Shown here: positions 1-7,463 of the stretch, one piece after another
Numbering within the stretch: the stretch's first letter is position 1
How the letters are laid out: each line of letters begins with the position of its first letter
DNA from: Pseudomonadota bacterium
GTDB lineage: Bacteria; Pseudomonadota; Alphaproteobacteria; Rhizobiales; Hyphomicrobiaceae
Direction of reading: 5' to 3'
DNA: 9,447 bases
Assembly (NCBI GenBank): GCA_023430845.1
Contig: JAEYYJ010000031.1
Location: 1 to 9,447 of the forward strand
Notes under the pieces: model-generated
The model's database searches: none
What the model was told of the DNA's origin: nothing
Seen by the model: the letters and a program-made list of their open reading frames with translations, nothing else
Position numbers and translations under genes: made by a program

Positions 1-478
1 TATCGATGTTCTGCGCGTTGCCCCAGTAGATGTGATTGTCGATCAGCGCCGAGAGCAGATTGTGCGCGCTCGTGATCGCGTGAAAGTCGCCGGTGAAATG
101 GAGGTTGATGTCCTCCATGGGCACGACCTGAGCGTATCCGCCGCCGGCTGCGCCGCCCTTCATGCCGAAGCAGGGGCCGAGCGAAGGTTCGCGCAGACAG
201 ATCGCTGCTTTCTTGCCGATCGCGTTGAGGCCGTCACCGAGGCCGACGGTGGTCGTGGTCTTGCCTTCGCCCGCGGGTGTCGGGTTGATCGCGGTGACGA
301 GGATCAGCTTGCCGTCCTTGCGGCTATCGAGCGACTTGATGAATTCGGCCGAGACCTTCGCCTTGTCGTGACCGAAGGGAAGAAGGTGCTCATTGCCGAT
401 GCCGAGGCGGGAACCGATCTCCTGGATCGGCTTCTTTTTGGCTTCGCGGGCAATTTCGATGTCGGATTTGACGGCCAT
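1..478 (-). CDS. fhs: Formate-tetrahydrofolate ligase, N-terminal part (runs off left edge)
   Basis: This enzyme makes 10-formyltetrahydrofolate from formate, tetrahydrofolate and ATP in the cytoplasm. Translating the minus strand from the ATG at 478 gives 159 residues that stay open to the window edge; the family is usually about 555-560 residues, so roughly the first 30% is seen. Visible family signatures are the nucleotide-binding loop TPAGEGKTT (residues 67-75), CLREPSLGP (94-102), [20 protein letters not shown] (107-126) and the HNLL/DNH region (139-149). GGAG lies 6 nt before the ATG, supporting this start. It is the last gene seen in the minus-strand unit, 129 nt after the formyltransferase-like gene, with a perfect hairpin in the gap. 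In methylotrophs this enzyme (FtfL) is the entry point of formate carbon into the folate pool; here it would take formate released by the oxalate genes upstream. Identity is near certain; the C-terminal part cannot be judged. Confidence 0.95.
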   Translation of the reverse strand, partial: MAVKSDIEIAREAKKKPIQEIGSRLGIGNEHLLPFGHDKAKVSAEFIKSLDSRKDGKLILVTAINPTPAGEGKTTTTVGLGDGLNAIGKKAAICLREPSLGPCFGMKGGAAGGGYAQVVPMEDINLHFTGDFHAITSAHNLLSALIDNHIYWGNAQNID

Positions 479-561
479 GGTGGGCTCCAGCGGATGGGCG
501 TTTGTGGCGTGCGCTCGGGCCGAGCTCTGTGACCTGACGCGCGTCTCTTGTGTTTCGCCTT

Positions 562-596
562 GCCGACGGACGCGAGACTCTGCCGCGTCCGTCGGC
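562..596. repeat. Perfect 13-bp inverted repeat between formyltransferase-like gene and fhs
   Basis: The arms GCCGACGGACGCG (562-574) and CGCGTCCGTCGGC (584-596) are exact reverse complements around a 9-nt loop. In the direction of transcription (minus) the hairpin begins 11 nt after the stop codon of the formyltransferase-like gene. No T-run follows on either strand, so it is not a standard intrinsic terminator. A role in mRNA stability or partial attenuation before fhs is inference. Confidence 0.75.
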
Positions 597-607
597 GCGC
601 TGTGAAG

Positions 608-1543
608 TCAGGCGGGCGCTTTGGGCTGGGGAGCAGAACAGACGTCGCCGACCACAAGCCCGACGGATTTCGCCCACTCGGCGGCGCTGATTTTCTTCGT
701 TTCGGGTGTCTTGACGCGCTTCGCGAGAATGGCGCCGCCGTTGCCTGCGATGGTGATCCCCTCATCGGTGATCGCGAGCACCTGGCCGGGCTTGCCGCTG
801 CCACCCCTCTGCGCGGCATCGTAAATGTCGAGCTTGGCACCCTTCAGCGTCGTCCAGGCGCCTGGCGCGGGATTCGCCGCACGAATGATGTTGTAATTTT
901 CGGCGATGGGCTTCGACCAGTCGATCTCGGCGAGATCTTTCTTGAACCAGCTTTCGTAGGATCCCGCGGTGAGATCTTGCTTGTGCTTGAGGAGGACGCC
1001 GGCTCTCACCAAGTCGAGGCCTTCCATCATGGCGTCGACGCCCATGGGAAAGAGTTTCTTGAAGTAGATGTCGCCGAGCGTCTCATCGGGGCCGACCTCG
1101 ACGGACTTCTGGATCAGGATGGGGCCCTCATCGAGACCCTCGTCGGGCCAGAAGATCGTGAGGCCCGTGCGCGTCTTGCCCATGGCGATGGGCCAGTTGA
1201 TCGACGAGGGACCGCGATGCGTCGGCAACAGCGACGGATGGTACTGGAAGGTGCCGAGCCGCGGCGCGTCGAGGACGGGCTGCGGAATGAACAGGAGGAC
1301 GTAGGCCATGAGGCAAACGTCCGCGTTGAACGACTTCATAAGTTCGAGGGCTTCCGGCGTCTTCCAGCTTTTGGGCTGGTGAACGGGAAGGCCCTTCTCG
1401 GTCGCAAAAACCTTGAGCGGATCTTCCGGGCGGCCGGCCTTGTCGGGCGCGCAGCACACCGCCACGACATTCTCACCGCGCTCGAGCAGTTTCTCGAGCA
1501 CCGCCTTGCCGAAGGCCTCCTGGCCATGGACCACGATACGCAT
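608..1543 (-). CDS. Formyltransferase-family protein, like the 10-formyl-THF hydrolase domain of ALDH1L
   Basis: This 311-residue protein has an N-terminal formyl-transfer domain (about 1-180) and a C-terminal OB-type domain (about 200-300). It resembles both methionyl-tRNA formyltransferase and, more closely by motif, the N-terminal hydrolase domain of vertebrate 10-formyltetrahydrofolate dehydrogenase: MRIVVHGQEAFG at the start, YHPSLLPTHRG (101-111), INWPIA (115-120), IFWPDEGLDEG (130-140), and PGAW (227-230). Catalytic His102 and Asp138 are present. The Asn two residues before the His in classical formyltransferases is Gln100 here; the ALDH1L domain has Ile at that place. The ATG at 1543 is chosen because GGGAGA lies about 11 nt upstream and it matches family N-termini; an in-frame ATG at 1579 is less likely. 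It sits 89 nt after frc and before fhs. It could hydrolyse 10-formyl-THF, or move formyl groups between formyl-CoA and folate, or use another acceptor. The substrate is unproven, and a true tRNA formyltransferase role is unlikely in this setting. Confidence 0.88.
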   Translation of the reverse strand: MRIVVHGQEAFGKAVLEKLLERGENVVAVCCAPDKAGRPEDPLKVFATEKGLPVHQPKSWKTPEALELMKSFNADVCLMAYVLLFIPQPVLDAPRLGTFQYHPSLLPTHRGPSSINWPIAMGKTRTGLTIFWPDEGLDEGPILIQKSVEVGPDETLGDIYFKKLFPMGVDAMMEGLDLVRAGVLLKHKQDLTAGSYESWFKKDLAEIDWSKPIAENYNIIRAANPAPGAWTTLKGAKLDIYDAAQRGGSGKPGQVLAITDEGITIAGNGGAILAKRVKTPETKKISAAEWAKSVGLVVGDVCSAPQPKAPA

Positions 1544-1564
1544 CGCTTGCTGTCTCTCCCTGGT

Positions 1565-1591
1565 CCCGCAGCTCGCCATGCGGCTCGCGGG
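1565..1591. repeat. Imperfect hairpin between frc and the formyltransferase-like gene
   Basis: CCCGCAGC (1565-1572) can pair with GCTCGCGGG (1583-1591) if one C is bulged. It lies in the 89-nt gap between frc (stop 1633) and the next gene (start 1543), just before that gene's ribosome-binding site on the minus strand. At this GC content such a match could be chance. Confidence 0.3.
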
Positions 1592-1632
1592 TTTTCATTT
1601 TCTGGTCGAATGCTGGTGGCGAAGGGCGGTTG

Positions 1633-2910
1633 CTATTCCGCCGCAGCGCGCTTCTGAGGTGGCTCGGTCGCGCCGGAGGCCTTGATGGCAGACACCTCGT
1701 CGGCCGAGTAGCCGAGCACGTCGCGCAGCACTTCCTCGGTGTGCTCGCCGAGCAGCGGCGAGCGCTTCACGTCGGCAGGCGAGTCCGACAGCTTGATCGG
1801 GTTGCCGACCGAGAGATACTTGCCGCGCGCCGGATGATCGACCTCGACGACGGTCCCTGTCGCGCGGAGCGATTGGTCCTCGGCCAGTTCCTTCATCGAG
1901 AGGATCGGTCCGCAGGGGATGTCGAACTCGTTGAGGATGTTCATGGCCTCGAACTTCGTCTTCGTCATCGTCCACTGTTCGATCCGTTCGAAGATCTGGT
2001 TGAGACGCGGCAGACGGGCTTTCGGGGTGGCGAAATTCTCATCGGTCTTCCAGGTTGGCTCGCCGATGACGTCGCAGATTTTTTCCCAGACGGGCGCCTG
2101 CGTGATGAAATAGAGGTACGCGTCAGGGTCGCCTTCCCAGCCCTTGCACTTCACGATGCGGCCGGGCTGACCACCGCCCGAGTCGTTACCGGCGCGAGGC
2201 ACGGCGGGGCCGAACGGCACGCCTTCGCCGAACTGGCTGTATTCGGTGAGCGGGCCGTGATCGAGGCGCTGCTGATCGCGCAGCTTCACGCGGCAGAGGT
2301 TCAGCACGCCATCCTGCATGGCGCAGGTTACGCGCTGACCCTTGCCCGAGTGCGTGCGCTGATAGAGCGCTGTCACGATGCCGAGCGCGAGGTGCAGGCC
2401 CGTGCCGCTGTCGCCGATCTGCGCGCCCGTCACCAGGGGCAGGCCCTCGCGGAAGCCGGTCGTCGAGGCGGCGCCGCCCGTGCACTGCGCGACGTTCTCA
2501 TAGACCTTGCAGTCTTCGTACGGCCCCGGGCCGAAGCCCTTGATCGAGGCGACGATCATGCGCGGATTGAGCTGGTGGATGGTCTCCCACGGGAAGCCCA
2601 TGCGATCGAGTACGCCGGGTCCGAAGTTTTCGACCAACACGTCGCACGTCTTGATGAGGCGCTCGAGCACTTCCTTGCCCGTCTTGTTCTTGGTGTCGAG
2701 CGTGATCGAGCGCTTGTTGTGGTTCAGCATCGTGAAATAGAGGCTGTCCACCTTGGGGATGTCTTGGAGCTGGCCACGCGTGATGTCGCCGGTGCCGGGG
2801 CGCTCGACCTTGATCACGTCGGCGCCAAACCATGCGAGGAGCTGTGTGCACGTCGGGCCGGACTGGACGTGCGTGAAATCGAGAATGCGAACGCCTGCGA
2901 GCGCTTTCAT
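1633..2910 (-). CDS. frc: Formyl-CoA:oxalate CoA-transferase (class III CoA-transferase)
   Basis: The enzyme moves CoA from formyl-CoA to oxalate, giving formate and oxalyl-CoA, so the oxalate cycle needs no fresh ATP for activation. The product is 425 residues, against about 428 for Oxalobacter Frc and 416 for E. coli YfdW. Seen directly: DFTHVQSGP near the N-terminus (11-19), NKRSITLD (65-72), [14 protein letters not shown] (93-106), the catalytic Asp167 in [19 protein letters not shown], a glycine loop ending GGGQPG, KCKGWE, IPCGP and [11 protein letters not shown]. The residue matching Trp48 of the Oxalobacter enzyme is Gln47 (TRGQLQD), as I recall it is in YfdW, and the middle insertion of the Oxalobacter protein is missing. 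The ATG at 2910 follows GAGGGAGGG by about 4 nt and is 11 nt downstream of the oxc stop, so the two are translationally close. An upstream GTG at 2925 is less likely. Function is assigned with high confidence from motifs plus the oxc neighbour. Confidence 0.95.
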   Translation of the reverse strand: MKALAGVRILDFTHVQSGPTCTQLLAWFGADVIKVERPGTGDITRGQLQDIPKVDSLYFTMLNHNKRSITLDTKNKTGKEVLERLIKTCDVLVENFGPGVLDRMGFPWETIHQLNPRMIVASIKGFGPGPYEDCKVYENVAQCTGGAASTTGFREGLPLVTGAQIGDSGTGLHLALGIVTALYQRTHSGKGQRVTCAMQDGVLNLCRVKLRDQQRLDHGPLTEYSQFGEGVPFGPAVPRAGNDSGGGQPGRIVKCKGWEGDPDAYLYFITQAPVWEKICDVIGEPTWKTDENFATPKARLPRLNQIFERIEQWTMTKTKFEAMNILNEFDIPCGPILSMKELAEDQSLRATGTVVEVDHPARGKYLSVGNPIKLSDSPADVKRSPLLGEHTEEVLRDVLGYSADEVSAIKASGATEPPQKRAAAE

Positions 2911-2921
2911 GGTACCCTCCC

Positions 2922-4661
2922 TCACTTCTTCTTGGACAGCGCGCTTTGCGGATTGAGATTGCCGATGCGGCCGCTTTCGCTGCCGGCGGCGGGATCGATG
3001 ACGGCGTTGATGAGCGTCGGCTTGCCCGAGTCCATCGCCGCATTGACAGCACGCCGCAGCTCGTCCGGCGTGGTGGCATTCACGCCGACGCCGCCGAAGG
3101 CTTCCATCATCTTGTCGTAACGTGCGCCCTTGACGAACACCGTCGTCGCGGGATCATCACCGCCTTTGTTGACGTCGGTGCCGCGATAAATACCGTCGTT
3201 GTTGAAGATGACGATGCAGACCGGCAGATTGTAGCGGGCGATCGTCTCGACCTCCATGCCGGAGAAACCGAACGCGCTGTCGCCTTCGACCGCGAGCACG
3301 GGCTTGCCCGTCTCGATGGCGGCGGCAATGGCATAGCCCATGCCGATGCCCATGACGCCCCACGTGCCGACATCGATGCGCTTCCTCGGCTGGTAGATGT
3401 CGATGATGCCGCGCGCGAGATCGAGCGTGTTGGCGCCTTCGTTCACGAGGATGGCGTCGGGACGCTCCTTGATGACCGTGCGCAGCACGCCGAGCGCGCC
3501 GTGGTAATCCATCGGGTTGTTGTTGTTCATGAGGCGCGGCGCCATCTTGGCGACGTTCTCGTCGCGCTTCTTGGCGACGGCACCCGTCCATTCGGCAGGC
3601 GGTGCGGGCCACTTCGTGTCCATGCCATCGAGCAGCGCCGAGACGCATGAGCCGATGTCACCGACGACCGGCGCTACGATCTCGACATTCGAATCCATCT
3701 CGCGCGGCTCGATGTCGATCTGGATGAATTTCTTCGGCGCATCACCCCACGTCTTGCCCTTGCCGTGCGAGAGCAGCCAATTGAGCCGCGCGCCGATCAG
3801 CATCACGACGTCGCTGTCCTTGAGCACGGTCGAGCGTGCGGCGCCGGCACACAGCGGATGTGTGTCGGGCAGCAGACCCTTGCCCATGCTCATGGGCAGG
3901 AACGGAACGCCGCTCTTCTCGACGAAGGTGCGGATCGCGTCGTCGGCCTGCGCATATGCGGCACCCTTGCCGAGGATGATAAGCGGCTTCTTGGCGCCCT
4001 TCAGAACGTCGAGGGCGCGCTTGATCGAATCCGGCGCCGGGATCTGCGCAGGTGCCGCGTCGATCACCTTCACAAGCGACTTGCGACCCACCTCAGCACT
4101 GATGACCTGTCCGAAGAGTTTGGCCGGCAAATCGAGATAGACGCCACCAGGACGGCCAGAAACCGCTGAGCGGATCGCGCGCGCAATGCCGATGCCGATG
4201 TCCTGTGCGTGCAGGATGCGATAGGCGGCCTTGCACAGCGGCTTGGCGATCGCGAGTTGGTCCATCTCCTCGTAATCGCCCTGCTGCAGGTCGACGATCT
4301 CGCGCTCGGACGATCCGGAGATCAGGATCATCGGAAAGCAGTTCGTCGTCGCGTGCGCGAGGGCGGTCAGGCCATTGAGGAAGCCCGGCGCAGACACCGT
4401 AAGACAGACGCCGGGCTTCTTGGTGAGGAACCCAGCGATCGACGCCGCGTAGCCGGCGTTCTGCTCGTGACGGAAAGAGATGACGCGAAGCCCCGAGGCC
4501 TGGGCCATGCGGCCGAAATCCGTGATCGGGATGCCGGGCACGCCATAGATCGTCTCGAGGCCGTTGAGCTTCAGCGCATCGATGATGAGATTGAAGCCGT
4601 CGGTCAGCTCTTGCTCGCCCGCGGCCGCGTTCGTGTCAGTGTTTTGTGCAGTTGCGGACAT
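2922..4661 (-). CDS. oxc: Oxalyl-CoA decarboxylase (thiamine diphosphate dependent)
   Basis: It decarboxylates oxalyl-CoA to formyl-CoA and CO2 in the cytoplasm. The 579-residue product compares with about 568 in Oxalobacter formigenes and aligns by eye over its whole length. Key residues are present: the thiamine-activating Glu66 in [12 protein letters not shown], Tyr130 in QQGDYEEMD, the Mg/ThDP motif starting GDSAFGFSG (460-468) and ending in Asn-Asn at 487-488, Tyr492, and Ser563/Arg565 in ESGRIGNLN near the C-terminus. [14 protein letters not shown] and [18 protein letters not shown] stretches are also typical of this enzyme. The frame stays open upstream to 5132, but the ATG at 4661 is chosen because GGAAGGAAG lies just before it and the downstream sequence [10 protein letters not shown] leads into the conserved [14 protein letters not shown]. 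It lies 71 nt after gntR and 11 nt before frc. The related 2-hydroxyacyl-CoA lyases were considered and rejected on the near-identity to Oxc motifs. Confidence 0.97.
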   Translation of the reverse strand: MSATAQNTDTNAAAGEQELTDGFNLIIDALKLNGLETIYGVPGIPITDFGRMAQASGLRVISFRHEQNAGYAASIAGFLTKKPGVCLTVSAPGFLNGLTALAHATTNCFPMILISGSSEREIVDLQQGDYEEMDQLAIAKPLCKAAYRILHAQDIGIGIARAIRSAVSGRPGGVYLDLPAKLFGQVISAEVGRKSLVKVIDAAPAQIPAPDSIKRALDVLKGAKKPLIILGKGAAYAQADDAIRTFVEKSGVPFLPMSMGKGLLPDTHPLCAGAARSTVLKDSDVVMLIGARLNWLLSHGKGKTWGDAPKKFIQIDIEPREMDSNVEIVAPVVGDIGSCVSALLDGMDTKWPAPPAEWTGAVAKKRDENVAKMAPRLMNNNNPMDYHGALGVLRTVIKERPDAILVNEGANTLDLARGIIDIYQPRKRIDVGTWGVMGIGMGYAIAAAIETGKPVLAVEGDSAFGFSGMEVETIARYNLPVCIVIFNNDGIYRGTDVNKGGDDPATTVFVKGARYDKMMEAFGGVGVNATTPDELRRAVNAAMDSGKPTLINAVIDPAAGSESGRIGNLNPQSALSKKK

Positions 4662-4732
4662 TTCGCTTCCTTCCCACGCACTTGCTGGTTGTTCGGAGTT
4701 CGTTGAACCCGTTTGTTCCCGCCCGGTAATGG

Positions 4733-5434
4733 TCAATCGATATTGACGAAGCGCTCGACGTGATCGCGGAGCTTGAGCGTGTGTTCGCGCACCAATCGCT
4801 CCGCACGGTCGGCGCCACGCGCTTCGAGTGCCGCGACGATTTCCCGGTGATCGATGATTGAGCGCTTCGCGCGGTCGTCCTCGAAGATCGTGCGCTGGCG
4901 AATGGCGCGGACGTGAAAGAACAGGCTTTCCGTCATTTCGGCGATGAGCCCGCACTTGCTGAGCTTGATGATCGCCTGATGGAAGCGGATGTTCGCATCC
5001 GAGTATTCGCCCATGGTTGCGGCGACCTTGTCGGTCGAGAACGTATCGACGAGATCGTGCAGGCTGGCCAGTTCCTCGTCGGTCGCTTCTTTCGTCGCGA
5101 GGCGGGCGGCCATGCTCTCGAGCGCCGCCCACACGGTGATCATCTCGAGAATCTCGGCCTTCGTACGCCGAACGATGAAGATGCCCTTGCGCGGCACGAT
5201 GCGCACGAGGCCTTCAGAATCGAGCTGGGCAAGGGCTTCCCGAAGCGGCGTGCGCGATACGCCGAAACGCGCGGAGAGATCGCGCTCGTCGAGCTTCAGC
5301 TCGGCGTTATTGTCGTAGATGTTCATCTGCATGATCGCCGACTTGAGCGCGGTGTAAGCCTTGGCCTTGAGGCTCAGGCTCTCGACGATCGGAGCAATTC
5401 TGATTTGTGTGTCGGACAAAGGTGCACCTTGCAT
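4733..5434 (-). CDS. GntR-family transcriptional regulator, FCD (FadR-type) subfamily
   Basis: This is probably the regulator of the flanking oxalate and transport genes. With the start at 5434 it has 233 residues: a winged-helix DNA-binding domain at about 20-90, with the recognition region [20 protein letters not shown] (49-68) and wing [14 protein letters not shown] (75-88), then an all-helical FCD ligand-binding domain (about 95-220). Likely metal/ligand residues are Asn148, His152 (NIRFHQAI), His196 (IDHREI) and His218 (REHTLKL). The longer ATG at 5494 would give 253 residues, but that codon overlaps the predicted -10 element and operator and would lie upstream of the expected transcript start, so the internal ATG at 5434 is preferred. 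Neither start has a clear Shine-Dalgarno. It is the first gene of the minus-strand unit and divergent from tctA. The ligand is unknown; oxalate, oxalyl-CoA or formyl-CoA are guesses from context. Confidence 0.88.
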   Translation of the reverse strand: MQGAPLSDTQIRIAPIVESLSLKAKAYTALKSAIMQMNIYDNNAELKLDERDLSARFGVSRTPLREALAQLDSEGLVRIVPRKGIFIVRRTKAEILEMITVWAALESMAARLATKEATDEELASLHDLVDTFSTDKVAATMGEYSDANIRFHQAIIKLSKCGLIAEMTESLFFHVRAIRQRTIFEDDRAKRSIIDHREIVAALEARGADRAERLVREHTLKLRDHVERFVNID

Positions 5435-5483
5435 TTGGGCCGCTGTGGAAGAGGCGCAGCTACCGCGGGCCCGCTGTGGTTTC

Positions 5484-5495
5484 TGGTATACCATA
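5484..5495 (-). promoter_or_regulatory. Putative GntR operator 1, overlapping the gntR-oxc -10
   Basis: On the minus strand this reads TATGGTATACCA; its inner 10 bases TGGTATACCA (5484-5493) are a perfect palindrome of the form known for GntR/FCD regulators. It covers the -10 hexamer of the predicted gntR promoter, so binding would be expected to repress. A near-identical 12-mer lies at 5725-5736 in the same position relative to the divergent promoter. Confidence 0.65.
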
Positions 5496-5519
5496 GAGTG
5501 CCCAGTAGGGACCTTTCAA
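5490..5519 (-). promoter_or_regulatory. Predicted sigma70 promoter for gntR-oxc-frc-fhs
   Basis: On the minus strand TTGAAA (5514-5519, five of six to consensus) is followed after 18 nt by TATGGT (5490-5495, four of six). Transcription would begin near 5483, about 50 nt before the preferred gntR start at 5434. Confidence 0.5.
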
Positions 5520-5700
5520 GTCCCCTATGGTGCACATGCGTACAGCGCCCGGGGGCGAGATCCTGCTTGATGCGAATCGATCGCACAATCGAGCAGACAG
5601 AAACCCGCATAAACACAGCGTTACTGAAACTCAGGCCTCGGCTGTTTTGCGCTGCCGCACGACCCGACAAGCGTCTGGTTGCGCCTGCGTAGGTGACTTC

Positions 5701-5730
5701 TTGTCACGCCGCTTAGAAGGGGTATATGGT
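5701..5730 (+). promoter_or_regulatory. Predicted sigma70 promoter for tctA-tctC-tctB
   Basis: TTGTCA (5701-5706, five of six to consensus) is followed after 18 nt by TATGGT (5725-5730). The spacer length and the -10 hexamer are the same as in the divergent gntR promoter. The transcript would start near 5737, leaving a leader of about 170 nt before the tctA start at 5906. Confidence 0.5.
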
Positions 5731-5736
5731 ATGCCA
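5725..5736 (+). promoter_or_regulatory. Putative GntR operator 2, overlapping the tct -10
   Basis: TATGGTATGCCA differs from operator 1 (TATGGTATACCA) at a single base, leaving one mismatch in the TGGTATACCA palindrome. It begins at the -10 hexamer of the tct promoter exactly as operator 1 does in the gntR promoter, which suggests co-repression of transport and catabolism. Confidence 0.6.
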
Positions 5737-5756
5737 AAATAAACATCTTTCGAATG

Positions 5757-5786
5757 CCTGATCAGAAAAAAGAATGAGCGATCAGG
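5757..5786. repeat. 7-bp inverted repeat in the tctA leader
   Basis: CCTGATC (5757-5763) and GATCAGG (5780-5786) are exact reverse complements around a 16-nt A-rich loop that contains the ATG of a short open frame at 5774. In the tct mRNA it could fold into a small hairpin; a regulatory role is speculative. Confidence 0.35.
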
Positions 5787-5833
5787 ACGGCAAATTCGAG
5801 GATGAGCCCGCAACGACGGGCGGGGCGGGGTAG
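5774..5833 (+). CDS. Possible 19-residue leader open frame upstream of tctA
   Basis: An ATG at 5774 opens 19 codons (MSDQDGKFEDEPATTGGAG) ending at TAG 5831-5833, inside the predicted tct leader. There is only an A-rich, weak ribosome-binding sequence before it, and the peptide matches nothing I recognise. It may be chance; it is recorded because it lies in a transcribed leader and its start falls in the loop of a hairpin. Confidence 0.15.
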   Translation: MSDQDGKFEDEPATTGGAG

Positions 5834-5905
5834 GAGGCACGAGGGTCAAGGATCCGCGCACCTTTATCTCGCGCCAGGGCGGAAACGTTCTTGTGCGGAG
5901 GGAAA

Positions 5906-7417
5906 GTGGAAGAGATCGCTTCGCTAATGCAGGGGTTCGGCGTTGCGCTGACCCCCTACAACCTGGCCCTGATGTTCATCGGCATCGTTCTCGGGGTGAT
6001 CATCGGAGTTCTACCGGGGCTTGGGGGCGCAAACGGCGTCGCGATCCTGCTGCCGCTCACATTCACGATGCCGCCGACCTCGGCGATCATCATGCTCTCC
6101 TGCATCTACTGGGGAGCGCTCTTCGGCGGCGCCATCACTTCGATCCTGTTCAACATTCCGGGTGAACCGTGGTCGGTTGCGACGACCTTCGACGGCCATC
6201 CGATGGCGCGAAAGGGCAACGCGGATGAGGCGCTGACGGCAGCCTTCACCTCGTCGTTCGTCGGCGCCTTCGTCGCGGTCATCGTCATCACGTTCCTGGC
6301 GCCGATCATTGCCAGATTTGCCTTACAATTCGGTCCAGCCGAGTTCTTTTCGGTGTTCTTCCTCACCTTCGCGAGCTTCGTCGGCATGGGGCGCGGCAGT
6401 GCCTCGAAGACGATCGCGGCCATGGCGTTGGGTTTTGCGCTCGCGGCTGTCGGCATGGATGGCGTCACCGGTCAGCTCCGCATGACGTTCGGCTACGATC
6501 AGCTGCTCGGCGGCTTCGACTTCCTGATCGCGGTGATCGGCCTCTTCGGTATCGGAGAGATCCTGTCCTCTATGGAGGACGGGCTGAAGTTCCACGGATC
6601 GGAAGCAAAGTTGCGCCTGAGCGTCGTACTGACGACCTGGAAGAAGCTGCTCCGCTACTGGATGACGTCGATCCGAAGCTGCATTATCGGCTGCTGGATG
6701 GGCATCACGCCGGGCGGCGCGACGCCGGCGTCGTTCATGAGCTATGGCCTCGCCAAGCGTATGTCCCCGCGAGGCGACAACTTCGGCAAGGGCGAGATCG
6801 AAGGAGTCGTGGCGCCGGAGACCGCGGCTCATGCTGCGGGCACGAGCGCGCTGCTGCCGATGCTCACGCTCGGTATCCCGGGTTCGCCGACTGCAGCGGT
6901 GCTGCTCGGCGGGCTTCTCATCTGGGGACTGCAGCCGGGCCCCCTGCTCTTCGTCGAGCAGAAGGAGTTCGTCTGGGGCCTCATCGCCTCGATGTACCTC
7001 GGCAATATCGTCGGCCTCATTGTCGTGCTGACGTGTGTGCCGATGTTCGCCGCTATCCTGCGCATTCCCTTCTCGATCATCGCGCCGGTGATCCTCGTCA
7101 TCTGCGCGATCGGCGCCTACACCGTGAACAACAACATGTTCGACGTGTGGATGATGTTGGTTTTCGGCGTGATAGGATACGTCTTCAACAAGCTGCAGTA
7201 TCCGCTGGCGCCGCTGGTATTGGCGATCGTGCTGGGCGACAAAGCCGAGGAGGCGTTCCGTCAGAGTATGCTGCTTTCGCAGGGTAGCCTCAGCATCTTC
7301 TGGGCGAATCCGCTGGTTGCCTCGATCATGTCGCTCGGCCTCGCCATGCTCCTCTGGCCGCTCGTGGGCGCGCTCAAGGCGCGCTTCGGTCAGGCGCGCT
7401 CGGCGCCCGCTGAATAA
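5906..7417 (+). CDS. tctA: Tripartite tricarboxylate transporter, large membrane subunit TctA
   Basis: TctA is the multi-helix translocation subunit (about 10-12 membrane segments) of a cation-coupled, binding-protein-dependent secondary transporter for carboxylates in the inner membrane. The product is 503 residues, the family's usual size. Family signatures are GVLPGLGGANGVAILLPL (34-51), YWGALFGGAITSILFNIPGE, the cytoplasmic DGHPMARKG, the second repeat GITPGGATPASFMSYGLAKR, EGVVAPETAAHAAG and LTLGIPGSPTAAVLLGGLL with GLQPGP after it. The GTG at 5906 is chosen because GGAGGG (5897-5902) lies just before it and the N-terminus then matches relatives (EEIASLMQGFGVALTPYN). An in-frame TTG at 5891 and ATG at 5927 are alternatives. 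It is the first gene of the plus-strand operon, divergent from gntR-oxc-frc, so oxalate or a close dicarboxylate is the likely cargo; that is inferred from neighbours only. Confidence 0.95.
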   Translation: MEEIASLMQGFGVALTPYNLALMFIGIVLGVIIGVLPGLGGANGVAILLPLTFTMPPTSAIIMLSCIYWGALFGGAITSILFNIPGEPWSVATTFDGHPMARKGNADEALTAAFTSSFVGAFVAVIVITFLAPIIARFALQFGPAEFFSVFFLTFASFVGMGRGSASKTIAAMALGFALAAVGMDGVTGQLRMTFGYDQLLGGFDFLIAVIGLFGIGEILSSMEDGLKFHGSEAKLRLSVVLTTWKKLLRYWMTSIRSCIIGCWMGITPGGATPASFMSYGLAKRMSPRGDNFGKGEIEGVVAPETAAHAAGTSALLPMLTLGIPGSPTAAVLLGGLLIWGLQPGPLLFVEQKEFVWGLIASMYLGNIVGLIVVLTCVPMFAAILRIPFSIIAPVILVICAIGAYTVNNNMFDVWMMLVFGVIGYVFNKLQYPLAPLVLAIVLGDKAEEAFRQSMLLSQGSLSIFWANPLVASIMSLGLAMLLWPLVGALKARFGQARSAPAE

Positions 7418-7463
7418 GGAGCATCGAGCCGGTCTCGACTTGTGACAGTCGGCATTGCGCATT

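Larger units (their letters stand above)
5435..5905. other. Divergent intergenic control region (gntR / tctA)
   Basis: This 471-nt stretch separates the two transcription units and contains no convincing gene. It holds both predicted promoters, the two operator-like 12-mers (centres of their palindromes 243 bp apart), a GTGCAC-centred site at 5526-5537, and a transcribed leader of about 170 nt before tctA. That leader includes a 7-bp inverted repeat and a 19-codon open frame of uncertain meaning. Between about 5540 and 5690 I see nothing recognisable. Confidence 0.7.

Noticed and set aside
1630..3120. 496-codon open frame on the plus strand opposite frc and oxc
   Set aside because: It is a shadow of frc and the end of oxc; composition is low-complexity Arg/Ala/Asp/Val and no family motif is seen.
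2922..4661. 2-hydroxyacyl-CoA lyase as the identity of the ThDP enzyme
   Set aside because: Active-site residues and long motif runs match oxalyl-CoA decarboxylase, and frc lies 11 nt downstream.
2922..5132. Longer 736-codon version of oxc
   Set aside because: The extra 157 codons overlap gntR in another frame and show no homology; a good ribosome-binding site and the family N-terminus support the ATG at 4661.
4913..5692. 259-codon plus-strand frame across gntR and the control region
   Set aside because: It is antisense to the gntR coding region and crosses predicted promoter elements; no recognisable domain.
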